Assembly (NCBI GenBank): GCA_032334235.1
Contig: JAVSGI010000005.1
Span: forward strand, 248,001-312,000
DNA length: 64,000 bases
Origin: Paracoccaceae bacterium Fryx2
Lineage (GTDB): Bacteria; Pseudomonadota; Alphaproteobacteria; Rhodobacterales; Rhodobacteraceae
Direction: 5' to 3'
Each line of letters begins with the position of its first letter. Position 1 is the stretch's first letter. Positions 32,906-40,941 of this stretch are shown here, in pieces. Both the position numbers and the translations under genes were made by a program. Under the pieces are notes generated by a model. The model saw nothing but the letters and a program-made list of their open reading frames with translations. It did no database searches and was not told where the DNA came from.

Positions 32906-33355
32906 ATGACCGCGCCCCCCGATGATGCCGACCGCAAGCACTGGATGGGCCTGCTGGCCCGCGCCCGGCCGGACCGGCTCGCCGCGCTGATGCCCGCCGA
33001 TCTGCCGCGCCATGCCTTCCTGCGCGCGCCTGAGGTGGGGGCGGTGATGGTGCAGGGCCGCACCGGCGCGGTGGGCGCGCCGTTCAATCTGGGCGAGATG
33101 ACGGTGACGCGCTGCGCCCTGCGGCTGGAGGATGGCACGGTGGGCCATGCCCATGTCCAGGGCCGCGACCGTGACCACGCCACCCGCGCGGCGCTGATCG
33201 ACGCGCTGATGCAGGGGCCGCGGGCTTTGGCGCTGCGCCGCGACGTGCTGGAGGTGCTGGCCGCCGAGGAAACTGCCCGCCGCGCCGACCGTGCAGCCAG
33301 GGCCGCGGCGACCAGGGTCGAGTTCTTCACGCTGGTCAGGGGAGAGGACGCATGA
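32906..33355 (+). CDS. phnG: C-P lyase core subunit PhnG
   Basis: 149 residues from ATG 32906. KHWMGLLARARPDRLAALM and GRTGAVGAPFNLGEMTVTRCALRLEDGTVGHAHVQGRD are diagnostic PhnG segments. It forms the PhnGHIJ core complex that attaches phosphonate to ribose and cleaves the C-P bond. First gene of the long phn operon; its stop overlaps phnH by 4 bp. The ribosome site AAGGTG is modest. Confidence 0.96.
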   Translation: MTAPPDDADRKHWMGLLARARPDRLAALMPADLPRHAFLRAPEVGAVMVQGRTGAVGAPFNLGEMTVTRCALRLEDGTVGHAHVQGRDRDHATRAALIDALMQGPRALALRRDVLEVLAAEETARRADRAARAAATRVEFFTLVRGEDA

Positions 33356-33921
33356 GGGCGGATGTGCTGGAGGGCGGGTTTGCGCAAGCCCCGCTGGACT
33401 CGGCCCGGTCGTTCCGCGTGGCGATGAACGCGCTGGCCCGGCCGGGGCGGATCGGGGTGCTGACCGGCGCGCGGCCGCCCGCGCCGCTGTCGGTGGCGGC
33501 GGGGGTGCTGCTGCTGACGCTGGTCGATGGCTCCACGCCGGTCTGGCTGGCGCCCTCGCACGATCTGCCGGATGTGCGCGACTGGCTGGTGTTTCACACC
33601 GGTGCGGCCCTGGTAGCCCCGGAGGCTGCGATGTTCGCGCTGGGGCGGTGGGAGGCGCTGCTGCCCCTGGACCGCTTCCCGCTCGGCACGCCGGATTATC
33701 CCGACCGGTCCGCCACGCTAATCATCGAATGCGATGCGCTGCGGGCCGAAGGTTGCCGCCTGACCGGGCCGGGGATCAAGGGCGAGGCGCGGCTTTCGCT
33801 GCCCGATCCGGCCGCCTTTGCCGCCAACCACGCGCGCTACCCGCTGGGGTTCGATGCTTTCCTGACGGCGGGCGCCCTTGTGGCCGGGCTGCCGCGATCG
33901 ACCAGAGTGGAGGCGATCTGA
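33352..33921 (+). CDS. phnH: C-P lyase core subunit PhnH
   Basis: 189 residues. GGFAQAPLDSARSFRVAMNALARPG at the N-terminus and TLIIECDALRAEGCRLTGPGIKGEARL in the C-terminal half are conserved in PhnH. Structural subunit that dimerises and docks to PhnJ/PhnG in the core complex. ATGA overlap with phnG and TGATG overlap with phnI show strict translational coupling. Confidence 0.96.
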   Translation: MRADVLEGGFAQAPLDSARSFRVAMNALARPGRIGVLTGARPPAPLSVAAGVLLLTLVDGSTPVWLAPSHDLPDVRDWLVFHTGAALVAPEAAMFALGRWEALLPLDRFPLGTPDYPDRSATLIIECDALRAEGCRLTGPGIKGEARLSLPDPAAFAANHARYPLGFDAFLTAGALVAGLPRSTRVEAI

Positions 33922-35003
33922 TGTATGTGGCCGTCAAGGGCGGGGCGCGGGCGATCGAGAACGCGCATGACTTTCTGGCCGAGGAGCGGCGGGGCGACCC
34001 TTCTGTGGCCGAACTGACCATCGGCCAGATCCGCGAGCAGTTGCGGCTGGCGGTGAACCGGGTGATGGCGGAAGGGTCGCTGTTCGACCCGGACCTTGCG
34101 GCGCTGGCGATCAAGCAGTCGCGCGGCGACCTGATCGAGGCGGTGTTCCTGATCCGGGCCTATCGCACCACGCTGCCGCGTCTGGGGTCGTCGCGCCCGG
34201 TCGAGACGGCGGCGATGGCCTGCGTGCGCCGCATCTCGGCCACCTTCAAGGATGCGCCGGGCGGGCAGGTGCTGGGGCCGACCTTCGATTACACCCACCG
34301 CCTGCTGGATTTCAAGCTGATGGCCGAGGGCGGTCTGCCAGAGGCGCCGCGCGCGGAACCGCTGGCGGCAAGGGTGCCCCATATCGCGGGCTTCCTGAAC
34401 CGCGACGGGCTGATCGAGGATCAGCCGCAGTCCGATGCGGTGCCGACAGACCTGACCCGCACCCCGCTGGAACTGCCCGCCGACCGCGCCTTGCGGCTGC
34501 AGGCGCTGACGCGGGGGGACGAGGGCTTCATCCTCGGCCTCGCCTATTCCACCCAGCGCGGCTACGGGCGCACCCACGCCTTTGTCGGAGAGTTGCGCAT
34601 CGGCATGGTGGCGGTGGAGATGGAGATTCCGGAACTGGGCTTCGCGGTCGAGATCGGCGAGGTGGAGCTGACCGAGTGCGAGACGGTGAACCAGTTCAAG
34701 GGTTCGAAAACCGAGCCTGCGCAGTTCACAAGGGGCTACGGGCTGGTGTTCGGCCAGTCGGAACGCAAGGCGATTGCCATGGCGCTGGTGGACCGGGCGC
34801 TGCGCTGGCAGGAACTGGGCGAGGATTTCGTCGGTGCCCCGGCGCAGGACGAGGAATTCGTGCTGTCCCATTGTGACAACATCCAGGCGACCGGGTTTCT
34901 GGAACACATCAAGCTGCCGCATTACGTCGATTTCCAGGCGGAACTGGAACTGGTGCGGCGGCTGCGCGCCGATGCGGCTGCAATGCGGGAGGCTGCGGAA
35001 TGA
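33921..35003 (+). CDS. phnI: C-P lyase core subunit PhnI
   Basis: 360 residues from ATG 33921. MYVAVKGGARAIENAHDFLAEERRG is the hallmark N-terminus. LGLAYSTQRGYGRTHAFVGELR and SHCDNIQATGFLEHIKLPHYVDFQ are conserved further on. PhnI, with G, H and L, transfers ribose triphosphate from a nucleotide onto the phosphonate. It starts on the last base of the phnH stop and ends 61 bp before phnJ. Confidence 0.97.
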   Translation: MYVAVKGGARAIENAHDFLAEERRGDPSVAELTIGQIREQLRLAVNRVMAEGSLFDPDLAALAIKQSRGDLIEAVFLIRAYRTTLPRLGSSRPVETAAMACVRRISATFKDAPGGQVLGPTFDYTHRLLDFKLMAEGGLPEAPRAEPLAARVPHIAGFLNRDGLIEDQPQSDAVPTDLTRTPLELPADRALRLQALTRGDEGFILGLAYSTQRGYGRTHAFVGELRIGMVAVEMEIPELGFAVEIGEVELTECETVNQFKGSKTEPAQFTRGYGLVFGQSERKAIAMALVDRALRWQELGEDFVGAPAQDEEFVLSHCDNIQATGFLEHIKLPHYVDFQAELELVRRLRADAAAMREAAE

Positions 35004-35064
35004 CGCGTGCCGCCAGTTTCTCACACCATTTCAGGCACTTCCACCACGGGACCGAGGCGACAGG

Positions 35065-35943
35065 ATGACCGAACCGGCCTACAACTTTGCCTATCTCGAC
35101 GATCAGACCAAGCGGATGATCCGGCGCGCCATCCTCAAGGGGCTGGCGGTGCCGGGCTATCAGGTGCCTTTTGCCAGCCGCGAGATGCCGATGCCCTATG
35201 GCTGGGGCACCGGCGGGGTGCAGGTGACGGCTGCGTGCCTCGTGCCGGAAGACGTGCTGAAGGTGATCGACCAGGGCGCCGACGACACCACCAACGCGGT
35301 GTCGATCCGCAAGTTCTTCGAAAAGACGGCGGGCGTCGCGGTCACCGAGGCTACGGCTGATGCGACCGTCATCCAGACCCGCCACCGCATCCCCGAAACC
35401 CCGCTGACCGAAGACCAGATCCTGGTGTTCCAGGTGCCGATCCCGGAACCCTTGCGCTTTCTGGAACCGCGCGAGACCGAAACCCGGCGGATGCACGCGC
35501 TGGAGGATTACGGGCTGATGCATGTCAAGCTTTACGAGGATATCGCGCGACACGGCGAGATTGCGACCTCCTACGCCTATCCGGTGAAGGTCGAGGGGCG
35601 CTATGTGATGGACCCCTCACCGATCCCGCGCTTCGACAACCCCAAGCTGGGGGATTGCGCGGCGATCCAGCTGTTCGGCGCGGGGCGCGAAAGCCGGATC
35701 CATGCGCTGCCGCCTTACACCCGGGTGGTGAGCCTCGACTTCGAGGACCATCCGTTCACCGCCTCGAAGGCCGACCATGCCTGCGATCTCTGCGCGGCCG
35801 AGGACAGCTATCTCGACGAGGTGATCGTGGACGACGACGGCGGGCGGATGTTCGTGTGTTCGGATACCGACTATTGCCGCGGGCGCGTTGCTGCCGGGCA
35901 TGTCGGGCGGCTGGGTGTTCCGTTCGCCGGCGACGGCGCGTGA
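35065..35943 (+). CDS. phnJ: C-P lyase radical-SAM enzyme PhnJ
   Basis: 292 residues from ATG 35065 (CAGG just upstream). It carries the PhnJ-specific iron-sulfur motif C-x2-C-x21-C-x5-C near the C-terminus (HACDLC ... FVCSDTDYC), spaced as in E. coli PhnJ. The glycine-rich segment MPYGWGTGGVQVTA near residue 45 is also conserved. It cleaves the C-P bond by a radical mechanism, releasing an alkane and ribose cyclic phosphate. Its stop overlaps a GTG that could start phnK. Confidence 0.97.
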   Translation: MTEPAYNFAYLDDQTKRMIRRAILKGLAVPGYQVPFASREMPMPYGWGTGGVQVTAACLVPEDVLKVIDQGADDTTNAVSIRKFFEKTAGVAVTEATADATVIQTRHRIPETPLTEDQILVFQVPIPEPLRFLEPRETETRRMHALEDYGLMHVKLYEDIARHGEIATSYAYPVKVEGRYVMDPSPIPRFDNPKLGDCAAIQLFGAGRESRIHALPPYTRVVSLDFEDHPFTASKADHACDLCAAEDSYLDEVIVDDDGGRMFVCSDTDYCRGRVAAGHVGRLGVPFAGDGA

Positions 35944-35957
35944 GGGAGGGGGCGGAA

Positions 35958-36755
35958 TTGGGTATTTGTGCCAAAGAGAAACCACAGACCGCACCCTTGT
36001 TGCAGGTCCGGGGTCTGACGAAACGCTACGGCGCGCGGATCGGCTGTGCGGATGTCTCGTTCGAGCTGTGGCCGGGCGAGGTGATGGGGATCGTCGGCGA
36101 AAGCGGGTCGGGGAAATCGACGCTGCTGTCCTGCATGGCGGGGCATCTGGTGCCCGATGCCGGGCAGGTGGTGTTCGACACGTCCGCGGGCCCGCGCGAC
36201 ACGGTGACCATGGCCGAGCCCGAACGGCGGATGCTGGCGCGCACCGACTGGGCCTTCGTGCACCAGAACCCGCGCGACGGGTTGCGCATGGGGGTCTCGG
36301 CCGGGGGCAATGTCGGCGAGCGGCTGATGGCGCTGGGGGCGCGGCACTATGGTTCCATCCGGGGGCAGGCGCTGGACTGGCTGGGCCGGGTCGAGATCGA
36401 CGCCGGGCGGATCGATGACCGGCCGCAGGCGTTTTCGGGCGGGATGCAGCAGCGGCTGCAGATCGCGCGCAATCTGGTGACCGGGCCGCGTCTGGTGTTC
36501 ATGGATGAACCGACCGGGGGGCTGGACGTGTCGGTGCAGGCGCGTCTGCTGGACCTCTTGCGCGGTCTGGTGCGCGAGATGGGGCTTTCGGCGATCATCG
36601 TCACGCATGACCTGGCGGTGGTGCGGCTCTTGGCCGACCGGCTGATGGTGATGAAGGACGGGCGGGTGGTCGAGCAGGGGCTGACCGATCAGGTCTTGGA
36701 TGATCCGCAGCATGGCTATACCCAGCTTCTGGCCTCCTCTGTCCTGCAGGTGTAG
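35958..36755 (+). CDS. phnK: C-P lyase associated ABC-type ATPase PhnK
   Basis: 265 residues if translation begins at TTG 35958, which has GGAGGGGGCGG just upstream. An in-frame GTG at 35940 overlapping the phnJ stop is the alternative (271 residues). Walker A GESGSGKS, signature FSGGMQQR, Walker B LVFMDEPTGGLD. PhnK binds the PhnGHIJ core rather than a transporter. The LAVVRLLADRLMVMKDGRVVEQG segment is typical. Confidence 0.94.
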   Translation: MGICAKEKPQTAPLLQVRGLTKRYGARIGCADVSFELWPGEVMGIVGESGSGKSTLLSCMAGHLVPDAGQVVFDTSAGPRDTVTMAEPERRMLARTDWAFVHQNPRDGLRMGVSAGGNVGERLMALGARHYGSIRGQALDWLGRVEIDAGRIDDRPQAFSGGMQQRLQIARNLVTGPRLVFMDEPTGGLDVSVQARLLDLLRGLVREMGLSAIIVTHDLAVVRLLADRLMVMKDGRVVEQGLTDQVLDDPQHGYTQLLASSVLQV

Positions 36756-36757
36756 CC

Positions 36758-37723
36758 ATGCTGTTCGCCTATCGCCCCGACGCCGCCGGAAAGCTGGAAC
36801 GCCTCGGCCCGCAGGACGGGATTGCCGATGCGCTGTGGGTCGATCTTTACCGGCCGTTGCCGGGGCAGGTGGCGCAGGTGGCGGCCTTCGGTGTCGAGGT
36901 GCCGACGCTGGCCGAAATGGAGGAAATCGAGATTTCCAACCGGCTCTACCGCGAAAACGGGGTGGACTACATGACCGTTGTGCTGCCCGGCCTGTCGGAA
37001 ACCAAGGCGGCGATGGCGGGGCCGGTGACCTTCATCCGCAGCCAGACACGGCTGATCACGGTGCGCCACCACGTGCCGCGTCCGTTCGAGACCTACCCCG
37101 ACCGGGCCGACAAGGTGGGTCCGGGCTGTGCCACGCCCGATCAGGTGTTCCTTGGGCTGATCGAGGAAGTCGTGGGGCGGCTGGCCGATCTGCTGGAGGG
37201 CAGCGGCAAGACGCTGGACGAGGTGTCGCGGTCGATCTTCACCGCCTCGCCCGGCCCGCGCCGGCCCGAGCAGTTGCAGGCGACGCTGGAACGCGTCGGG
37301 CGCGAGGGCGACCTGCTGGGCCGGGTGAGGCTGGCGCTGCTGACCATCGAGCGGGCGGTGAGCTTTTTCGGGCAGACCATCGCGGAACGTCCGGGCAGCG
37401 AGGCGTTGCGTCCAGTGATCAAGGGTCTGATGCGCGACGTGCAGGCGCTGGCGGTGCATGGCGACTTCATCTCAAGCCGGGTTGCGCTGGTGACCGATGC
37501 GACGCTGGGCATGATCAACCTCAGTCAGAACCAGACGATCAAGATCGTCTCGGTCGTGGCGGTGGTGTTCCTGCCCCCGACGGTGATCGCCTCGGCCTAT
37601 GGCATGAACTTCAAGCTGATGCCGGAACTGGAATGGGTTCACGGCTATCCGATGGCAATCGGCCTGATGCTCGCCTCGGCGGTGGGCACCTATCTGTTCT
37701 TCAAGTGGCGGAACTGGCTGTGA
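36758..37723 (+). CDS. CorA-family magnesium/divalent cation channel inside the phn operon
   Basis: 321 residues. The N-terminal soluble domain and long helix are followed by two C-terminal membrane helices, with the selectivity motif YGMNF near residue 284 and the short end FFKWRNWL. It starts 2 bp after phnK and ends 19 bp before phnL, so it is co-transcribed with C-P lyase genes. It might supply Mg2+ for the ATP-dependent steps or move another ion. Family call is firm; the link to phosphonate use is inferred from position. Confidence 0.9.
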   Translation: MLFAYRPDAAGKLERLGPQDGIADALWVDLYRPLPGQVAQVAAFGVEVPTLAEMEEIEISNRLYRENGVDYMTVVLPGLSETKAAMAGPVTFIRSQTRLITVRHHVPRPFETYPDRADKVGPGCATPDQVFLGLIEEVVGRLADLLEGSGKTLDEVSRSIFTASPGPRRPEQLQATLERVGREGDLLGRVRLALLTIERAVSFFGQTIAERPGSEALRPVIKGLMRDVQALAVHGDFISSRVALVTDATLGMINLSQNQTIKIVSVVAVVFLPPTVIASAYGMNFKLMPELEWVHGYPMAIGLMLASAVGTYLFFKWRNWL

Positions 37724-37742
37724 CGGTGGCAAGGGGGCGGCG

Positions 37743-38450
37743 ATGATACGGATCGAGGGGCTGGGGAAAAGCTTCACCCTGCACAATCAGGGTGGCATCG
37801 TGCTGCCGGTGATGGCGGGCGCGCATCTTTCGGTGGCGCGCGGCGAATGCGTGGCGCTGGTGGGTGCCTCGGGCGCGGGGAAGTCGACGCTGATGCGGAT
37901 GGTCTGGGGCAACTATCTGGCAGAGGCCGGGTCGATCATGGTGGGGGATGTCGATGTCGCCCGCGCCGCCCCGCGCGAGATCATCGCGCTCAGGCGCGGG
38001 GTGCTGGGCTATGTCAGCCAGTTCCTGCGGGTGGTGCCCCGGGTGCCGACGCGCGATGTGGTGGCCGAACCCCTGCGCGTGCTGGGGATGCCTGCGGATG
38101 CGGCGCGGGCGCGGGCGGAAAGCCTGCTGGCGCGGCTGAACATCCCCGAGCGGCTGTGGGGCCTGTCGCCCACCACGTTTTCGGGCGGCGAGCAGCAGCG
38201 CGTCAACATCGCGCGCGGCTTTGCCCACCCGTACCCGGCGCTGCTGCTGGACGAGCCGACCGCCAGCCTCGATGCGGTCAACCGCGAGGTGGTGCTGGGG
38301 CTGATTGCCGAGGCCAAGGCGCGGGGGGCGGCGATCCTGGGCATCTTCCACGACGCCGAGGCGCGGGCGCGGGTCTGCGACCGCGAGGTAAACGTGACCG
38401 GCTTCACGCCCACGCCCGCGCCTTCGCCCACGACCATGGCCGTGGCCTGA
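37743..38450 (+). CDS. phnL: C-P lyase associated ABC-type ATPase PhnL
   Basis: 235 residues. Walker A GASGAGKS, signature FSGGEQQRVNIARGF (the PhnL/LolD-like variant) and Walker B LLLDEPTASLD. HNQGGIVLPVMAGAHLSV near the N-terminus is typical of PhnL. It cooperates with PhnI/G/H in forming the ribosyl-triphosphate phosphonate. The stop overlaps the phnN start by one base. Confidence 0.95.
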   Translation: MIRIEGLGKSFTLHNQGGIVLPVMAGAHLSVARGECVALVGASGAGKSTLMRMVWGNYLAEAGSIMVGDVDVARAAPREIIALRRGVLGYVSQFLRVVPRVPTRDVVAEPLRVLGMPADAARARAESLLARLNIPERLWGLSPTTFSGGEQQRVNIARGFAHPYPALLLDEPTASLDAVNREVVLGLIAEAKARGAAILGIFHDAEARARVCDREVNVTGFTPTPAPSPTTMAVA

Positions 38451-38992
38451 TGCCGGGGGCGATCCTTGCCGTGGTCGGCCCGTCGGGGGCGGGCAAGGAT
38501 ACGCTGATCGACGCGGCGCGGCGGGTGCGGCCCGATCTGGTGATCGTGCGCCGGGTCATCACCCGGCCGGAGACGGCGGGGGGCGAGCCGTTCGAGGGGG
38601 TGACGGCGGAAGAATTCGCCCGGCGCCGCACGGCGGGGGGCTTCGTGCTGGACTGGCAGGCGCATGGGCTGCGCTACGGCATCCCTGTAGGCGTGCTTGC
38701 CGATCTTGCGGCGGGGCGGACGGTGATCTTCAACGGCAGCCGGGCGATGCTGGCGCAGGCGGGGGCGGCGTTTCCGGGGCTGGTGGTGATCCATGTCACC
38801 GCACCCGTGCCGGTGCTGGCCGCAAGGCTGGCCGCGCGGGGGCGCGAAAGCGCGGAGGACATCGCACGCCGCCTGAGCCGCGCGCCCGAGCCGTTCCCGC
38901 CCGGCCTGCCGGTGCGCGAGGTGCAGAACGCGGGCGCGCTGGAAACGGCGGTGGCGGCGTTTCTGGATGCCCTTCAACCGGTCAGGGTGTAG
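38450..38992 (+). CDS. phnN: Ribose 1,5-bisphosphokinase PhnN
   Basis: 180 residues from ATG 38450. The P-loop GPSGAGKD and the guanylate-kinase-like segment VRRVITRPETAGGEPFEGVTAEEF identify PhnN. It converts ribose 1,5-bisphosphate to PRPP, returning the C-P lyase sugar to metabolism. Its last 19 bases overlap the convergent DUF1045 gene. Confidence 0.95.
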   Translation: MPGAILAVVGPSGAGKDTLIDAARRVRPDLVIVRRVITRPETAGGEPFEGVTAEEFARRRTAGGFVLDWQAHGLRYGIPVGVLADLAAGRTVIFNGSRAMLAQAGAAFPGLVVIHVTAPVPVLAARLAARGRESAEDIARRLSRAPEPFPPGLPVREVQNAGALETAVAAFLDALQPVRV

Positions 38993-39663
38993 CGGTGCAA
39001 CAGGTGGAACAGACCGTCTTCGGCCTGCCCGAACAGACACAGGCTGGACACCCGGAAGGGCGCGGGCAGCAGGGGGGCCAGCACGGGGGCGAGCACTTCC
39101 ACCACCTGATCGGCCTCGGCTTCCGGCAGGTTGCCGGTCAGCGTCAGGTGAAAGCGGAACTCGTCCATCACATAGGGGTAGCCCCAGCGGTCGAGATGCT
39201 CGCGCTGGCGCGGGCTAAGCCTTTCGGGGCGGCGGCGGGCAAGCTCGGCATGGGTCGGGACGGCGCGAAAGCCGTCCAGCGCCGCGACCACCCGGGCGGC
39301 AAGGTCTGCCAGCGGCGCCGGGTCGCCCAGCGGGGTCAGCGCCACGAAACCGCCCAGCCGGTGCAGCGCCAGTGCAGGGGTGGACACCGGGGCCAGATGC
39401 CCGCACAGCGCCAGCATTGCAGCATGAAGGTCGGTCACGTCAGAGCCCCGCGCCAGCCGGAAGGGCGGCTTGACGGTGCCGTGAAAGCCATACTTGCGCG
39501 GGGTGGCGGTGATCTCCTCCACAGGGCGGGGCAGGCCGGGAATGTCGGGCTGCACCACCCTCACCCCGGCCTGTGCATCCCAGCCCAGCCAGGCGGCGGT
39601 GAAATCGGCCAAGGGCCCCGGATCGGGCGCAAAGTAGATTGCGTAGCGTTCAAATCCCTGCAT
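38974..39663 (-). CDS. DUF1045 phosphonate-associated 2H phosphoesterase-like protein
   Basis: 229 residues from ATG 39663. Two H-x-T motifs, FHGTVKPPF and FHLTLTGNL, mark the 2H phosphoesterase superfamily. YAIYFAPDPGPLADF and ATPRKYGFHGT are typical of the phosphonate-linked DUF1045 family. It converges on phnN with a 19-bp overlap and is divergent from phnM. Since phnP is not seen, a role on a cyclic ribose phosphate intermediate is attractive but unproven. Confidence 0.88.
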   Translation of the reverse strand: MQGFERYAIYFAPDPGPLADFTAAWLGWDAQAGVRVVQPDIPGLPRPVEEITATPRKYGFHGTVKPPFRLARGSDVTDLHAAMLALCGHLAPVSTPALALHRLGGFVALTPLGDPAPLADLAARVVAALDGFRAVPTHAELARRRPERLSPRQREHLDRWGYPYVMDEFRFHLTLTGNLPEAEADQVVEVLAPVLAPLLPAPFRVSSLCLFGQAEDGLFHLLHRYTLTG

Positions 39664-39701
39664 CTGTGCCTGCCTGTTGTTTTCGCCTGTCTGGGGTGCG
39701 T

Positions 39702-39720
39702 ATGTCACATGCCTGTGACA
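39702..39720. promoter_or_regulatory. Pho-box-like palindrome between DUF1045 and phnM
   Basis: TGTCACATGCCTGTGACA is an inverted repeat (TGTCACA/TGTGACA). It also contains TGTCA and TGTGA units at 11-bp spacing. It sits in the middle of the 110-bp divergent region and could control both genes. Confidence 0.5.
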
Positions 39721-39773
39721 AGACCCTGCCAGACCGCCTGCCTCGATCCGATACGCGCCGAAAGGAATATGCC

Positions 39774-40916
39774 ATGACCGAAATCGTCCTCGCCAACGCA
39801 ACCCTGATCCTGCCCGGTGAAGTGGTGCATGGCAGCCTGCGTCTTGTCGAGGGGCGGATTGCCGAGATCGGGCAGGGCCGGGCCATTCCGATTGGCGGGG
39901 TGGACTGCGAGGGCGATCTGGTGCTGCCCGGTCTGGTGGAACTGCACACCGACAATCTGGAACGCCACATCGAGCCGCGCCCCAAGGTCGACTGGCCGCA
40001 CGCCTCGGCGATCATCGCGCATGACACCGAGCTTGCGGGCGTCGGCATCACCACGGTGTTCGATGCGCTGCGGGTCGGGTCGGTGATCAGCAAGGCCAAG
40101 GGCAACTATGGCGAATATGCCCGCGCGCTGGCCGACGAGATCCTTGATTTGCGGGCACATGGCGCGCTGCGCATCAGCCATTTCCTGCATCTGCGGGCGG
40201 AAATCTGTTCCGAGACGCTGGTCGAGGAGATGGCGAAGTTCGGCCCGGTGGACCGGGTCGGGATCGTCTCGCTGATGGATCACACCCCCGGCCAGCGCCA
40301 GTTCCGCGACGTGACGCAGCTGAAGAACTACGTATGCGGCAAGCACGGCTATTCCGAGGCCGAGTTTGCCGAGCATGTCTCCGGCCAGCAGGCGCTGTCG
40401 GCGCGGATGGGGGCGCTGCACGAGGCGACGGCGGTGGCCGAGGCGCGGCGCTATGGCGCGGTGCTGGCGAGCCACGACGACACCGAGGCCGCGCATGTGG
40501 TGCGCTCGGCCGCGCATGGCGCGCATTTCGCCGAGTTTCCGACGACGCAGGAGGCCGCGCAGGCCTGCCGCGACAACGGCATCGCGGTGATGATGGGCGC
40601 GCCGAACCTGATCCGGGGCGGCTCGCATTCCGGCAACGTGGCGGCCAAGGCGCTGGCCGAGGCGGGGCTGCTGGACATCGTGTCGTCGGATTACGTGCCC
40701 TCGGCGCTGCTGTCGGCGGGGCTGATGCTGGGGGATCTGTGGGGTGACATGCCGCGAGGGGTGGCGACGGTGACGCGCGCGCCGGCCGCCGCGGCGGGGT
40801 TGCGCGACCGTGGTTATCTGCACCCCGGCGCGCGGGCCGACGTGATTCGCGTCGCGCGGCTCGGCCCGGCGGCCGTGGTGCGCGGCACCTGGGTGCAGGG
40901 CCGCCGCGTCGCCTGA
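39774..40916 (+). CDS. phnM: Ribose-1-phosphonate-5-triphosphate diphosphatase PhnM
   Basis: 380 residues from ATG 39774, AAAGGA upstream. Amidohydrolase: LPGLVELHTDNLERHIEPRP holds the first metal ligands. SHFLHLRAEICSETLVEE, VSLMDHTPGQRQFRD, LASHDDTEAAHV and MGAPNLIRGGSHSGN are the characteristic PhnM blocks. It removes pyrophosphate before PhnJ acts. It is followed 25 bp later by the PHP phosphoesterase, presumably in one transcript. Confidence 0.96.
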   Translation: MTEIVLANATLILPGEVVHGSLRLVEGRIAEIGQGRAIPIGGVDCEGDLVLPGLVELHTDNLERHIEPRPKVDWPHASAIIAHDTELAGVGITTVFDALRVGSVISKAKGNYGEYARALADEILDLRAHGALRISHFLHLRAEICSETLVEEMAKFGPVDRVGIVSLMDHTPGQRQFRDVTQLKNYVCGKHGYSEAEFAEHVSGQQALSARMGALHEATAVAEARRYGAVLASHDDTEAAHVVRSAAHGAHFAEFPTTQEAAQACRDNGIAVMMGAPNLIRGGSHSGNVAAKALAEAGLLDIVSSDYVPSALLSAGLMLGDLWGDMPRGVATVTRAPAAAAGLRDRGYLHPGARADVIRVARLGPAAVVRGTWVQGRRVA

Positions 40917-40941
40917 CCCTCAAACCGCAAAGGAGCCCGCC

